A model generated the notes under the pieces. That model did not search any database, was not told where the DNA came from, and worked only from the letters and a program-made list of their open reading frames with translations. Shown piece after piece: positions 43,278 through 55,195 of a stretch of 64,000 nucleotides of DNA. Made by a program: the position numbers and the translations under genes. This DNA comes from Gracilariopsis chorda (lineage: Eukaryota > Rhodophyta > Florideophyceae > Gracilariales > Gracilariaceae), in NCBI GenBank assembly GCA_003194525.1, contig NBIV01000007.1:372001-436000 (forward strand), given 5' to 3'. How positions within the stretch are numbered: the first letter of the stretch is position 1; each line of letters starts with the position of its first letter.

Positions 43278-43395
43278 CAAGTAGAAGCGGCCTTTGGCCG
43301 CAGGCGACGCCGCGCGCCACTGAATGGCCGTGACGTCGGGGTATCTGCAGGCCGCGGTGCCTAGAATGGCTATGGAATAGAGTTTAAATTAAGGC
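43278..43395 (-). mobile_element. Non-autonomous Helitron, type A, truncated
   Basis: Only the 3' end (CAAG, GCGGCCTTTGGCCGC hairpin, type-A body) remains; homology stops near 43395. It is the last unit of the minus-strand array. Confidence 0.6.
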
Positions 43396-43667
43396 CAGCA
43401 AACAGGCAAATTTTTACTGCGTCCAATCAGGTGGTAGTCTTCCAATTCTGTGTACACGGTGTCGATCTTTAGGCCAACAGAGCGCAAAACCTCTACCAAA
43501 AAAAACCAATTCAAAATGCCGCCATGCACACCAATGTTCTTCAACGCAGCCTGTATTATGCAAAAGTTTTCCAATAATATGCACAAGCACAGTATAATTG
43601 CATCCTTATGCTCGCGCAAACACCATAGTTGTAGGTAGGGAACCTCTGTTTGGGACATATCGGCCAT
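43389..43667 (-). CDS. Hypothetical 92-codon frame
   Basis: An open frame with a hydrophobic stretch (DAIILCLCILLENFCII) and VHGGILNWFFLVEVLRSVG. No family recognised. It overlaps the truncated Helitron end, so it could be a remnant or chance. Confidence 0.2.
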   Translation of the reverse strand: MADMSQTEVPYLQLWCLREHKDAIILCLCILLENFCIIQAALKNIGVHGGILNWFFLVEVLRSVGLKIDTVYTELEDYHLIGRSKNLPVCWP

Positions 43668-43849
43668 GGCCTTAGATGAAAGTTAAAACGAAGAAGCCAG
43701 TAGACTGAATTAAGTTGTAGGTGGCGTCTCGTAGAAATATTTTCTGCAACTTTAGAGTGCATTCTATATTAAATGGACATCTTCACCATATTATCCAATA
43801 GGTAAAATAGAAACGTATCATTTTCGAACAACAAAATAAATTACGTACA

Positions 43850-44180
43850 GTACCAACTACGTATACCCCTCTTACAAAAATAGTTATATTTTACAAAGTG
43901 CATACGTAGGCTGCACCATACTGCAAACGTATACCCTTCTAACGAAAATAGTTGCAATGTAGGTAGTGCATACGTACTACTGCAAATGTACACACTTCTA
44001 ACAAATATATTTAAAAGCTATTTAGTGTATACGTAGACTGCACAGTTGTCCAAACGTATAATCTTCTATCAAAAATTGTTTTAAGCTATGTAATCCATAC
44101 TTATGCCACACAGTACTACAAATGTGGAACCCACTAACAAGAATAATGATTAGCTATACGCTGCATACGTAGATAAAGTC
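43850..44180. repeat. Five diverged tandem copies of a 60-70-bp AT-rich unit
   Basis: Each copy runs roughly CTGCAAACGTATACCCTTCTAACAAAAATAG, broken here by A/T changes, then AGTGCATACGTAG. TACGTA and GTATAC half-palindromes recur at regular spacing. Copies begin near 43850, 43918, 43980, 44048 and 44115. No gene; function unknown. Confidence 0.6.
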
Positions 44181-44640
44181 GTACTCGATATGCAATGATG
44201 TCTTAAACCCATACTGAATACCTGAATAAGAAGCAATTCATATATACTTAGTAAACTATTACGTATGTAAACTATCACTCTACTGCTGGTGTCAGGAACA
44301 CCTTGAGACAATGAAGACCATACGTATACGTATATATCATGCAGGAAACTGTTGTGCAACACCAGTTCTCTACTTAAGCGGCAGAGACGGTACATGTTCC
44401 ATCGAAAGGTGATCACCAAATCTCTCAATCTCTCTCCGATTCCTGCAATCTGGCATGAGTTCCTCTTCGCATCGACGGCACTCACGACATGGTGAACCAT
44501 GTCTGGGAGCAAGCCGTCATCCAAGAGGGAACATACAGCCTCTGCATCATTGAGACATAACTGATGAGCTTGTGCAGGTGGAGTTGGGAACTACAACCGG
44601 GCTTCCCTAACATGTTACTGAATCTCATAAACCTGAAGAA
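44181..44640. other. Stretch between the tandem repeat and Helitron H4
   Basis: Possibly the 5' part of H4. A minus-strand frame (44150-44524, GLLPDMVHHVVSAVDAKRN) and smaller ones are open, but I recognise nothing. Confidence 0.2.
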
Positions 44641-44843
44641 ATTAAGTTGAACTTTTCTCATTCTTCCGGCATTCAACAGGAACGAGATAGGACGGTTATG
44701 CAGCTCGCTAAGAGACCTCGTCAAGGCATTCACTATGCAGCAAAATATGTCTGGGATGCAAGGGCACACAATATACGTCAAGGCGTCCCACGTCCAAGCT
44801 CCTCACATATGAAATACCAAAGAATCACTGGCAAACTTCCAGC

Positions 44844-45557
44844 GTGTTGTGCGGTGCAAAATGTCATGGAGCAAATCGATGTCCTCTCAAAGATTCGGGA
44901 TGGGTCCTTCTTATTCGTATGTGTAAGTATTGTGATGCAGTTCGGCTTGGTGCAGAGACGGACGGAACGTGTTGTGGATATAAAAGCACGAGATCACTTG
45001 GCGTTTCTTTCAGAAGAGTGCATCTCAGTAGGAAACTTGAAGATATATATCGCTTACGTTCCTTTCAAACGCTATCAAGCCACTTAAATGTGTTATTTGA
45101 AACCATTGTACAATCATACATTCATGGATATGAAGTACGTTCGGGATGCAGGTCCGTCATTTCTTTGACTTTGAGGCAATGTGTCTCTTTCTGTTACAGA
45201 CCAGGACGTGCGCTACACATATTTGTGGTCGAAAGGTACTCTCAGTCATAATTCACGGGATTATTCTTCTCATTTCACGAGAACATGGTGAGTATCCCTA
45301 ATATTCGATACTTGGTTCCGAAGTTATACGATCTGTGGCAACCACGACGAGACAATTTCCAACAGAGGAATAAAAATTCATTCAGACCAGACGCGAGTGT
45401 TCGAGAGAGATCAAATGCGGACGAATCCGCGCTGGACATATCTGAAAACACTGTTCAGGAAGGAATAGTTGTCTGGAATTATCCTAGTGCCCATGAAGCC
45501 CGAATCGAAGTCAGCAGACATTTGGCATACATCTCCGCGGAGCACGACAGGTTTTAG
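44844..45557 (+). pseudogene. H4 zinc-finger region
   Basis: Frames at 44844-45251 (CKYCDAVRLGAETDGTCCG, then RLRSFQTLSSHLNVLFET) and 45285-45557 (YLVPKLYDLWQPRRDN) match the H1 order 8785-8200. They are separate frames, with the Cys pairs intact. Confidence 0.65.
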
Positions 45558-45766
45558 TTCGAATCGTAAGACTGCCTAACGTCTGAAGTCTACCCTGACA
45601 GAAACATATTTGAAACCCTCCTCCAGGTACATGGATTTGGACTACATGAAATACTACGAGACTGTACTTATATACGATACCCGCTCTGTACTAAAGTCTG
45701 AATCTACTGGGGATGGAGGAGGTCCACGAGTTTAGGTCGTGCGACGATCCCAAAAATTATTAAACT

Positions 45767-47926
45767 TTGACTCGAACTAGATTTGCATCTACAGCAAATC
45801 CAGAGCTGTTTTCTCTTCGAATATTGCTCATAAACTCTGCATTCAGCTCCTCTGAAGATCCAAAAAGTGATGGGAGCAAATCTTACTCAGCTTATAGAGA
45901 AGCAGCAGTAGCCCGTGGAATATATTTTCATGGTGACGAGTACAAAAAGGCATTTGGTAAGGCAGTAAGATACCATTCTACTCCTTCTGAGCTGCGATAA
46001 TTGGTCGTTACTTCCTTTCAACAAGTTGTGGATCCTAAAACAGTGATTGAAAAGCACGAATGAGCTCTAACTGCAGATATAACCGAGAAAAACAGAGCAA
46101 AAAGAAGAGAAGAAAGTTTTCAAAGGATCATAAAGATTTTGGACAGGCATGGTGGTCGGCTTTTCTGAAATGATTCCCTCTTTTATCATGCTCTATCACA
46201 ACTTTATCTCAGAGAGATCGAAGCGCAAGTAGCAGAAGAACGAGCTATAGTACGTCGCAGCTCTTCTTCGATGTGCAGACTAAGATGAAAAGAGGGATGT
46301 GATGATCTGAAAGAGGGCCAGAAGCATGGTTTTGGCAGAATAATGAAAGTAGTACAATACAGAGAGCGAATGAAAGATTCTCAGAGACTCAACACACACG
46401 GAAGCGTTTATTTCTTACAAGGACGAGCGGGGGTAGGGAAGACCTATCTACTATCTTTGCTGAGAGATATTGTTGGGCACGAAGGGCCATTGGTGCCGAT
46501 GACCACCAAGAAAGGTATTGCTGCACCACTATATGAAGGTGGAAGAACTTTGCATGGTTTGTCTGGATTGGGAGTTAATAACAACAAAGATTCGCAAAGT
46601 AGAGAGCCTCTGACACTTTCCAAGTACGGACACGATCAAAGCGAGCAGAACTAATCCAGAAGACTGCTTTGCTGGTAATTGATGAAGCTTCAATGCTTAC
46701 GTAGTGCTCTTCGAGATTGTGAATATCGTACTGAAGGACTTAAGAAACTGTACGAAAGACTTTGGAGGCATGGTGGTAGTTATGGCTGGCCACAATTTGC
46801 AACTGCTTCCAGTGGTTCCAAGAACCAGAACAATATCCGGAACAGATGGAACAGTTTGTGTTATTCCACTGAGTTTCCTACAGGATTTTCCACAGTATTC
46901 CTGCGAGCTTTGGGACGAAAACGTCAAAGTTTTTCGCCTTACAGCGTAGGTTCGTCAAAAAGAGGATTTAGTTTTCGCCAAAGGTTTGCTCATTTTTGGT
47001 CTTTGGACATTTCAGTATCTGAAAGGCATCCACTCATGTCTACATCAGATGTACACGAAGCATGCAAGTTGCTATGGAAATGGTTTAAAACATGAATGAA
47101 GGAAGATATCAAGCTGAACCAATTGGTTGTTGCGCCAACAAATTTACTAGTGGAGATCCATAACCAGAATGCATTGGATTATTTCCCAGGATGGATGTTT
47201 GAATTGACCTCTGCCATGACAATCATTGCCAATCGAGGTCAAAACGCTGAAAACATTCACACAAATAGTATCATTGGACCTAAACTGACGTAAATTCTCG
47301 CTCGAACGGGAGTCCCGCATCATCATTTGAAACCAAAGTTGGGTGTTCCTGATATGGTGCTTCGAAATGTACTCCATCCCTACTTTCTGAAAGGAAAGAT
47401 TTTTATCGTTACCAGCATTTCCAGCAGAGTGATTCGACTTTGGCTCATTGAAGAATGTGGTAAAACTCATCAAAGCTTTTTGCTGCACCGCATTGACTTC
47501 GTCTTTGAGTTTGCAGATGTGAAAAACAAACGTCGACAGTTTCCAATCAGATTGGACTTTGCAGCAACTGTGTATAAAACGCAAGGACAAACGCTGAAGA
47601 AAATGATAATTGACTTTCGAACAAACTTGTTTTCGCCGGGTCAGGTCTATGTAGAATTGTCGTGTGTGAGAACATTTGATGTTACGCTATTGCTTCATAG
47701 AGAAGAAGACTCGCCCCAGAATGCCCACGATTTCCATCCAATGCCAGTATTTATGAAAACCTCTGTTTTGCAAGAACCTGTAGGCTTTGTCCAGGGGCAC
47801 CATTATTTTGAAACAGTTCAGTTTACGCGTGAACCAAAATTTGTTCGAATATCTTATGCAAACTCTCTGCCGCGGCGCGAAACGCCACCTGATGCCAAAG
47901 GCCACTTTCCATTGTTATCCATATAA
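45767..47926 (+). pseudogene. H4 linker and PIF1-family helicase
   Basis: ELFSLRILLINSAFSSSEDP and YHSTPSELR mark the linker. The helicase shows GRAGVGKTYLLSLLRD (Walker A), VIDEASMLT near 46675, VVVMAGHNLQLLPVVP, and at 47327-47926 FAATVYKTQGQTLKKMIIDF with VYVELSCVR. Motifs V and VI are better kept than in H1. Stops at 45998, 46062, 46652 and 47094 and frame changes break it. Confidence 0.75.
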
Positions 47927-47929
47927 AAA

Positions 47930-48640
47930 TATCCATAGTCTGTAAATGACTTCCTTATCAAACTGCTGTACAAATGATAAGTAGGCGGATCTCGGTTACC
48001 TCACGTGATTGGTGCTTACAAACTGGGGCAAAGAAGTGTACAAAATGGATATCTTGGTGTCTGATGAGCCCGTGATGATCAAAATCAAGGGCAAACTTGC
48101 GGGTCACTCGAAGCAATTTGGTTCCCAGGCTGTGGCCAATGCACCACGTTGCGGTTGAACATGCCCAGATCTGCACTCATTGTTTTCATAACTCCTGCGT
48201 ACATTCTTTCAGGGGAATGAACAAGTAGTTTCCGTGTGAGCAAGAGCGTGTTTGGGTTTTAACTGCAGGTCCTGTGAGCCCAAAGCCGGTGAAATACCAA
48301 TTTGTGTAAATTTGCGAAGAACCATACAGCACTTAAGGCCATTCCTACCTTTGCGCCTAAACCTCATAAAAATCTTTCGATTTGTTACTACATTATGGGC
48401 GACTAACATCGGATGTGTTTGCCCCACCTTGAATGCAAGCTACACGGTTTGGTTGACCCAGCTCAAAACATTCACTGCCGTCCATAGTTCTGATTCCACA
48501 CTTCCCCGGTATCCTTCCAAAAGTACCCACTTTCCTACCATCCAGACCGTATCTCTTGGCATTGCAATGAGTATCAGTTGTTCATCATCTGGCTATGATC
48601 ATGAAATAATTTTTTTCAGCGTTCTTAGCATATCATACCC
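47930..48640. other. Unassigned stretch
   Basis: Open frames such as 48252-48716 (plus) and 48209-48427 (minus) carry a few Cys/His but no motif I can place. It could be the rest of a decayed transposon. Confidence 0.2.
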
Positions 48641-48649
48641 TACAATTGC

Positions 48650-48956
48650 TGAAGAAACACTTTTAAACGTATTTCTCTCAAATCGTTACCAGTTCAACAC
48701 TTTAGTCGTATTATAAATCGTTCTGATAATGCCAAATGTATTCAAGAAGATTCATTTGGTTGGTATGAAATATTTCAGCCATTAATTACTTCTTACAAGT
48801 TCGGAAGAAGGTTTGTAGCAACCAGAACAATTTACGAACGCATCACAACCGAGTTGAGTGATGCTAAGATATTATTAGTGCCGCTATCTGATGCCGCAAA
48901 ACCTGTCTGGTGTATTACAGATCAAAAGCTAACTGCTGTCCTTTTCATTTAATTTC
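48650..48956 (+). pseudogene. Possible hAT-like transposase fragment
   Basis: An open stretch of about 100 codons without a start codon, FGWYEIFQPLITSYKFGRRF ... RTIYERITTELSDAKILL ... PVWCITDQ. It recalls the segment before the catalytic 'TTDxWTS' of hAT transposases. The similarity is weak. Confidence 0.25.
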
Positions 48957-49157
48957 GGGTGTGGCAGCCGACCCTTCTGTCTCTTCAATAGCACTAAATG
49001 AGTCCACAATTCTGGAACAATGAAAGAATTCTATCACATCGTCTTCCAGTGCTGTGAACGTGATTAAATAGCGATACCAACAGAATGTCATCTTCGGGAA
49101 GTACAAAGAAATTACATTCTTTTTGGTTTTCCAGATTGCATTGTCACATTAGGTTTT

Positions 49158-49600
49158 TCAGGATATAAATCGAGCAATTGTCCCGTTTCGTTGCATGGAA
49201 TGTACAAGAGAAAGGAGAAGAAGCCTATGCTTCAAATGGAAGTCGTATGTGACCAGCACGTCAGGATTTGGGATGTTCTGTTTGGAGCAACTGTGCAGCG
49301 AACTACGCAAGTTGTTCGTCGCGAAATGGTGAGCTTCAATGCCTCGATTTACTGAGAGGCGGTCCTGCCGTGCATTTAGTACCACGAAGCTGTTTCATGA
49401 TTGGGAACGGTTCTGATGCAGACGGCTACCTACTCTACTGCTGCCTACCCAGGCTTCTTAGGTGACGGAACCCTGTACCTGTTTTCGGTTCCGTCCAACA
49501 CTACAGAACCAGAAATGGCTACACTCCCCTCTTTCAGAGAGCGAGTTCAGAACAAGCTGCTTCCGCCAGCTCAGCCGAAGTGTTCTAACGCTTGATCAAA
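49158..49600 (+). pseudogene. Harbinger-3 transposase fragment
   Basis: GMYKRKEKKPMLQMEVVCDQ and VRIWDVLFGATVQRTTQVVR follow the DDE_Tnp_4 pattern 'VVCD...RI.DV..G.PGS.HD..V' of Harbinger transposases, with the HD altered. Stops follow at 49352 and 49378. Only the middle of the protein remains; no TIRs were seen. Confidence 0.5.
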
Positions 49601-51780
49601 CGCTTCAGCATGGTCGGAACGTCTTCATAGATGCGCTTCAGTGGCTTCAAAGTGTCCTTAGATGCACCAAGACCATTCAAATGTACTAGCACTTCTAGAC
49701 CTTTGTTGGTTTCGACCACTTTTATTAAACGCGCAACGACTATGCCAGTTTCGGATGAGATGACGTGACGAAAAATAGCCTCATTTTCCAGCAAACCGTC
49801 ATGTTAGTACTTGAGACTATAGTCGTGAATATGTTCAGTGAGTCCGTTTCGCAGATTTTTAACCTGAAACACGTAGTAAAAGAGAGCTTTGAGCACTCGC
49901 CGTGGTCCAAGCCAACGCGGAGCAATCTTCTCGCAAGTGTAGAAGTCGTCGCGAGCAACAAGAACAAAATCGTCCTCGCTGAAATTGGGCAGTCTTCCTT
50001 TCGAAGTTTTCTGTCGTGATGTCGCTCTGCTCTTCAGTAGGGTGTTCTATATCAGAGGATGACGTTCTGCGCACGATTTCTGCAGCTCATCAATGTTAAT
50101 AGCCCGTTCGCGAATCACATCACTAACTTTGACTGTCTTCTGTGTGCTTGAGCCAAATAACGAGGAGATCGTTGGAAAAGGCTTCATACACAGAAAAGCC
50201 GTTAGCTGAGGAATGATGTTACGATATGGCGATGGAGCTCTGTTGAGGATGCTCTGGATTACTCGCAGCAGGTTGGTCCATTCCTTAAAATCTATCTCAA
50301 ACTCTGAGGTAAGGGCACGGAATGCGCGTAGTAGCTCCCTTCCTAAACGTTCTACAGCGCCATTGTTCCATGGAGTGCACGGGAGGGTGAAGTGAGGTGG
50401 TATACGCAAAGATTTTCAAAGCAGCCTCAGAGCAAGTCTACCATTGCTCTATGTTATAGACACTTGTTTTGAAAATAACATTCAATTTAGCATCCCAAAT
50501 AATGTGCAAGTCTACCAGTCGATTGTGATATGCTTTACTACGATTACGAGCTATTTGCAATACAAGAAACGCTAGCGGGGGGGTCAGCACTCAACCAAGC
50601 GCCCTGTATGAGGTACAAAGAATCACAGCCAACATTTTCGAACGACGCCGTTCGATCCCCTCGCCTCTGCTCGATCGCTCCCGCCACTGACGTTACAAGA
50701 TTTCAAGTTGTGAACAGATAGAGGTTGTAGCAGAAAATGCTTTTCGTTGGCGCGAAGATTTGTTTCCCGCTCATTTTACCTGCCAGAAATCTGTTTGATA
50801 TAGAACCAGTGCTCTGATAGGTCAATAAAGTTCTCAAAATCCATTAAAATTTCAAATCACGGTGTCTACTTTCATTTGTATATTTTCCTCGTACTGAAAT
50901 GAAAAAAGAAATCACAAGGCGGATATGACAACATGGAATGGCAATAAGAATGCTGGTAGGGATGCCAAAATCGCCTAGGGCGCGATATTTTAAGATTCTT
51001 TGGGGATATTGCTCTCTGCTAGACTTGCTCTGACAGTTTCGTTACGAAAAAGAGTAGGGCCATCAGGCATGAAACCATGTGGGACAGAAAAGGCGGCGCA
51101 CCAATCGACAATGGCTTGTGCTGCATTCTCAGCAGCATTGTAAAGGAAAGCAAAAAACCACTGGTAGTCCGAATGATCGTTGCGCAATATCAGTATGTAC
51201 TTCTCGCCACTTCGATTTGTGCCAATCTCAATGTAATTTAGCTGTAGAATGTCGTTGAGGCCTGTTCTATGTAATGCGGGTCCAAAATGTCGCGGAACGT
51301 TCTCTCCACCTGTGGTAGAGATGCAGTAGATACACGTCTTAACAAATGCGTGGATGTCTTTCTTCTGCGTGGTCCATAAGAACTGCATCCTGAGAGTGTT
51401 GAAAGTGGTGAGTTGGCCTTTATGTACAGCAGGCCCGGTTTAAGCGATGATGCAGAGGCAAAGCTGGAGAATCTCTGAGGTGGAAGGGATCCATACTGCG
51501 CCATCCTTGAACTTCCAAAGTCCTTATTCTTTGTGCAGACCTTGCATGTGACAGTGGTTATTTGCAGACCACTCAGATCGAATTTCTTCGGGCTTCGGCC
51601 AAACCAAGTCATCACCACAGCTTGATGGCAGATCCGGGACCTTGACCATACGTCGAAATGTAGGTGGTGTGGCCCAGCGTGTGAGCAGGTCTGCCCATAC
51701 GTTTTCAGTGCCCTTAATGTGGAATCAGATGTACTTATACGCGCTTAGCTTGACTGCCCACCACAGAGTATTCTCCTAAC
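49585..51780 (-). pseudogene. Ty3/gypsy pol remnant (RNase H end and integrase)
   Basis: Read from right to left: IKGTENVWADLLTRW (end of RNase H, near 51680-51720), the integrase zinc domain with CIYC (51300-51388), GPALHRTGLNDILQLNYIEIG (core start), YILILRNDHSDYQWFFAF, then FTLPCTPWNNGAVERLGREL (third acid), LRVIQSILNRAPSPYRN (50047-50409) and the LKPLKRIYEDVP tail (49585-49794). The 'GPALH' integrase type is known to me from gypsy elements of oomycetes and some fungi. Frames change repeatedly, and RT and gag are missing. Confidence 0.75.
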
Positions 51781-51904
51781 CGAAGGCTGACGGAGGCATC
51801 AAACTCCATATTCTCTGCACACCTTCCTGCGCTAGCAACCGGCAATCGCACAGTAATCACTGCCGATACCGGCGGTTGTATCGCATCTTCGTTCGGTCAA
51901 CAAC

Positions 51905-52957
51905 ATGGCGTCTACGACGACTCCTTCAAATCAGTGTGGAGAGGTTATACAATACGCTCTCCAACAGCTGACCCCTGTCGGCTTTTCAATCAACCACCCG
52001 CGGCTCACCCACGCCAACCCGAATTCAATTCGAAATTTCTTGAGTCAGTATGACCAATACGTCAGGGAAGTAACAGCTCGAGCCTTAAAACTCGCTGTGG
52101 TTGACTCTCCCACTATGGAAACTGTCCGTCGTGTTAATCTCAGTTATTGTGTCGAATCTGAATGGCTGGAATCATGCATCGAATTAGAGTATATAAGCGA
52201 AGTCAAAGAATCCAAAGACCTCACTGACGCAAAATTGCGCACCTACTTGGAATCTGAAGCTGGAGAAAAAATGGACACCACTACCGCAGCTGATATTGAT
52301 GCTATCAAACGAAAGGAATTCGCCATGGACATGACAGACACTTCGTCAAGGTCCCGAGAGAAAGCGCTTTTTACATAGTATGTATCTCTTCTTCGCCGCA
52401 AAGGTATTTCATGGGTCATCAAGGATCATCCAAATCTAGCCGTGGTATCTGCTGTTCGGCTTAAAGCGCTACAGCAACGTCTCGAAACAGACTTGGAAAT
52501 ATTTTATGCTTCTTTGAAGAAAGATTTCAAGGGTTTCATGAAACACGCCATGACAGTGGCCGAAGCCTTTCAGGTCATTGACAACGGCCCCCCCACTCGC
52601 ACTGGATTCTCTGAGCCCCGCAAAAGAAATTCAGGACACAACGAAACAGGATCAGGATCACGTTCGTTGTCCACCGCTGCTTCTGACAGCAAAACCACGA
52701 CCCAGAAAGGAAAGCGTTCTCTCTCATTCTGCCCTCATCCCCCCTGTAAACGGGAGAGCAAACGCCGCTGCATTGACGATTGCACTGAGACCACTGACAC
52801 CGAAGAAGAAGCTCTCAAAGCCGAAATTGCTGCAATGAAAGCCGCAGATTGTCCTTTGAGATCCACTAGATCACAGAAGGCAAGAAATAATGCTCAGAAA
52901 GCTGCAAAAGTCGGAAGCCTAAAGCCACATCAGGTGAAGACCTCATCATCTTGCTAG
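51905..52957 (+). pseudogene. Second Ty3/gypsy element: Gag
   Basis: Frames at 51905-52378 (MASTTTPSNQCGEVIQYALQ start, helical SIRNFLSQYDQYVREV) and 52442-52957 (LETDLEIFYASLKKDFKGF, later CPHPPCKRESKRRC). They belong together but are separated by stops near 52378. The Cys pattern is not a normal knuckle. Gag by position before protease and by composition. Confidence 0.6.
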
Positions 52958-53380
52958 ATTACTGTATCAGATGGAACTACCTCGATTGAATCAAATGGTC
53001 GTTGTGATGACGGTAGCGATGACAGCATCGTCTCGCCCAAACTTGCAGACTCGGCAGCGCTAAAGGGAATTCGCATGATAACTATCATTCCAAAAATAAC
53101 ACTTGCAGTACCTCTGAAAAAATGCGACAGGGACGCCCCGGAGCAATTCTCGTTCTCAAGAATATGGATAGTACGGCGAACCATTCTCCATTTGTCTTCA
53201 GGAAATCTTGCCCTCATAAACATCTCCTTTCTTGTCGCCGATGATGATCTCGCTTGCGAGAATCTATTGATCGGAAAACCTGTTCTGCAGCATCTTCGAG
53301 TATACACCCACACTCTGTTAGACAACAATCGCTTTGTTTTGAATGGATCTGACTGTTCCGGAGTCGGGAATCCTATTTAG
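52958..53380 (+). pseudogene. Second Ty3/gypsy element: aspartic protease
   Basis: CDDGSDDSIVSPKLADSA near 53000 is the active-site loop (D-S/D-G-S). LIGKPVLQHLRVYTHTLLDN (53260-53320) is the conserved tail seen in this gypsy group. A frame continues to 53380. Confidence 0.65.
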
Positions 53381-53407
53381 GCTACCAGTACCGGTTTTTT
53401 CAGTCGC

Positions 53408-54500
53408 TTGATGATTTCCGGGCTTAATGAAACTTGGAAACTGGCAAGAGAAAGCCTGCCACCACTTGAGCGACCTCGTGTGATCTATGAAACCATCCGC
53501 CGTAGCGGAGATCCGTTCCCGGACCGTGCGTTGTTAGATCCAGTCGACTCCAACCAACATGAAACCATCTTTAAAGCTGTGAATGACATGTTACAAGCCG
53601 CCATCGCAAATGGCATGCCCGAGAAAAAATCATGCGAGCTGAAAAAGTTGGTACAGGATCACATCGACATATTTGCACGTCTCTCTCATCAGGCCCTCCA
53701 CCTGAAATACCGCTGCTAAAGATCGCTCTGACGCCCAATGCTCACCACATCAGAGTCGGTTTGCGAAAGTACTCACAAGAGCAACGGGAATTTTGGACAA
53801 GTTCGTCTCGGAACTGGTACGAACTGGTATGGCTTACCCAAACCCTTCTTCCGCTTGGGCATCTGCGCCGCTTATTGTCCCGAAGCCAGGGCCAGCTCTG
53901 TTTCATTTCACTGTGGAACTGCGCCCAATTAATAAGTTTACTGTCAAACATCAATATCGAATGTTAAACGTAGAACACTAGCTTCTCAAGCCTGCGAACT
54001 CTTGTTTCTTTTGCAGCTTTCGATCTCTCACATGGTTAATGGCAGATTCCGCTGGACTCGGAAGCTCAGGAGCTACAATCTTTCATCACACCTGACGGCT
54101 TTTCCTCTCCTACCAGAGTATTGCATGGCACTACGAACGCTACAACACACCTTCAATCTGTACTGGCACAAGTGTTCCTGAAGAAACTTCAAATTCATTT
54201 ACTATACTGGCTAGATGACTTTCTTTAACACTACCCAACTATTGAAGGCCTACTAGACAGATACCATCTGCTGTTCCACACTTGCGCGAAGTTCTCTATC
54301 CGACTGCACCCCAAAAAGTGCATTCTCTTTGCGCAGTTCATCCGTTGGTGTGGCAAAATCGTTTCTGCTGAACGCGTTCGACACGATCCGCGAAATTTTG
54401 ACGATCCTACTAAGATGGAAACGCCGAAAACTGGCGCACACCTTCAGCAATTTGTTTGTGCAATGGTGGGTCAAAACCGGCATTCCGGACTTCACGAACC
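53408..54500 (+). pseudogene. Second Ty3/gypsy element: reverse transcriptase
   Basis: KFVSELVRTGMAYPNPSSAW and ASAPLIVPKPGP, then LRPINKFTVKHQY, FAAFDLSHG (near 54010), the active site YWLDDFL (54206-54226, followed by a stop) and KFSIRLHPKKCILF. RT copies the RNA genome. At least three frame changes. Confidence 0.75.
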
Positions 54501-55195
54501 TCAGTTCGCCGCTTTACGAGTTTTTGGGACGGGTGTATGGCGCAGCAAGAAAACGCACAAAGCGGGCAGTGGCAGCCATACAACTTGAAGGCCTAAACTG
54601 GGGTGCCACGGAAATGCAGGTCTTTGACAAGTGCAAGAAAGCCCTATCAAACCTCGTGACACTAGCACATCACGATGAGAAGAAAAGATTCTGTATCTAC
54701 ACTGACGCATCAGACACAAATTGGTCGGGAATTGTCACACAAATTCCTATCGAGGATCTCGCAAAGCCGCACAAAGAACAGCACCCCAGCCCAATCGCCG
54801 TTTACTCAGGTCGTTTCAATTCCACTCAACTAGGGTGGTCCACTGTCGAGAAAGAAGGTTTCGCATTCATGGCCACAATTGAACGCATGCACTGGCTTAC
54901 CGCCGCTGCGGCAGGTTTTGAATTATTCACGGACCATAACAACCTCATATTCCTCTTCGATCCGTTTTATTTGGTACCTGATCTCAGCCAATCCTCGACG
55001 TTCAAGGTCCTTCGCTGGACTGTTCGACTAAGTTCCTATTTGTACAACTGCTTTCATATAAGTGGCATGGATAATGTTTGGGCCGACACGCTAACCCTCT
55101 GGTCCGCCCCTACGATGGTACGTTGCCTGGTGAAAGTCCGCGTTCTCCCTACTACAAACGCTGCACGTTTTGTTCGCCAACTGCGGAAGAAATAG
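54329..55195 (+). pseudogene. Second Ty3/gypsy element: connection and RNase H
   Basis: The last 230 codons of this 288-codon frame are intact: FCIYTDASDTNWSGIVTQIP, WSTVEKEGFAFMATIERMHW, FELFTDHNNLIFLFDP and HISGMDNVWADTL give the catalytic acids of RNase H. The first 60 codons are the RT C-terminal part out of phase. Confidence 0.8.

Larger units (their letters stand above)
44640..47926 (+). mobile_element. Old Helitron H4, internal deletion of Rep
   Basis: In order, with clearly lower similarity to H1-H3: N-terminal tail and zinc fingers (44647-45251), the VPKLYDLWQP block (45285-45557), then directly the Rep-helicase linker (45767) and helicase (46343-47926). About 200 bp stand where roughly 1.7 kb of Rep sequence is expected. 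The termini were not found. Confidence 0.7.

Noticed and set aside
46343-47926. H4 helicase as a free-standing host gene
   Set aside because: Linker and zinc-finger blocks upstream place it in a decayed Helitron, and stops interrupt it.
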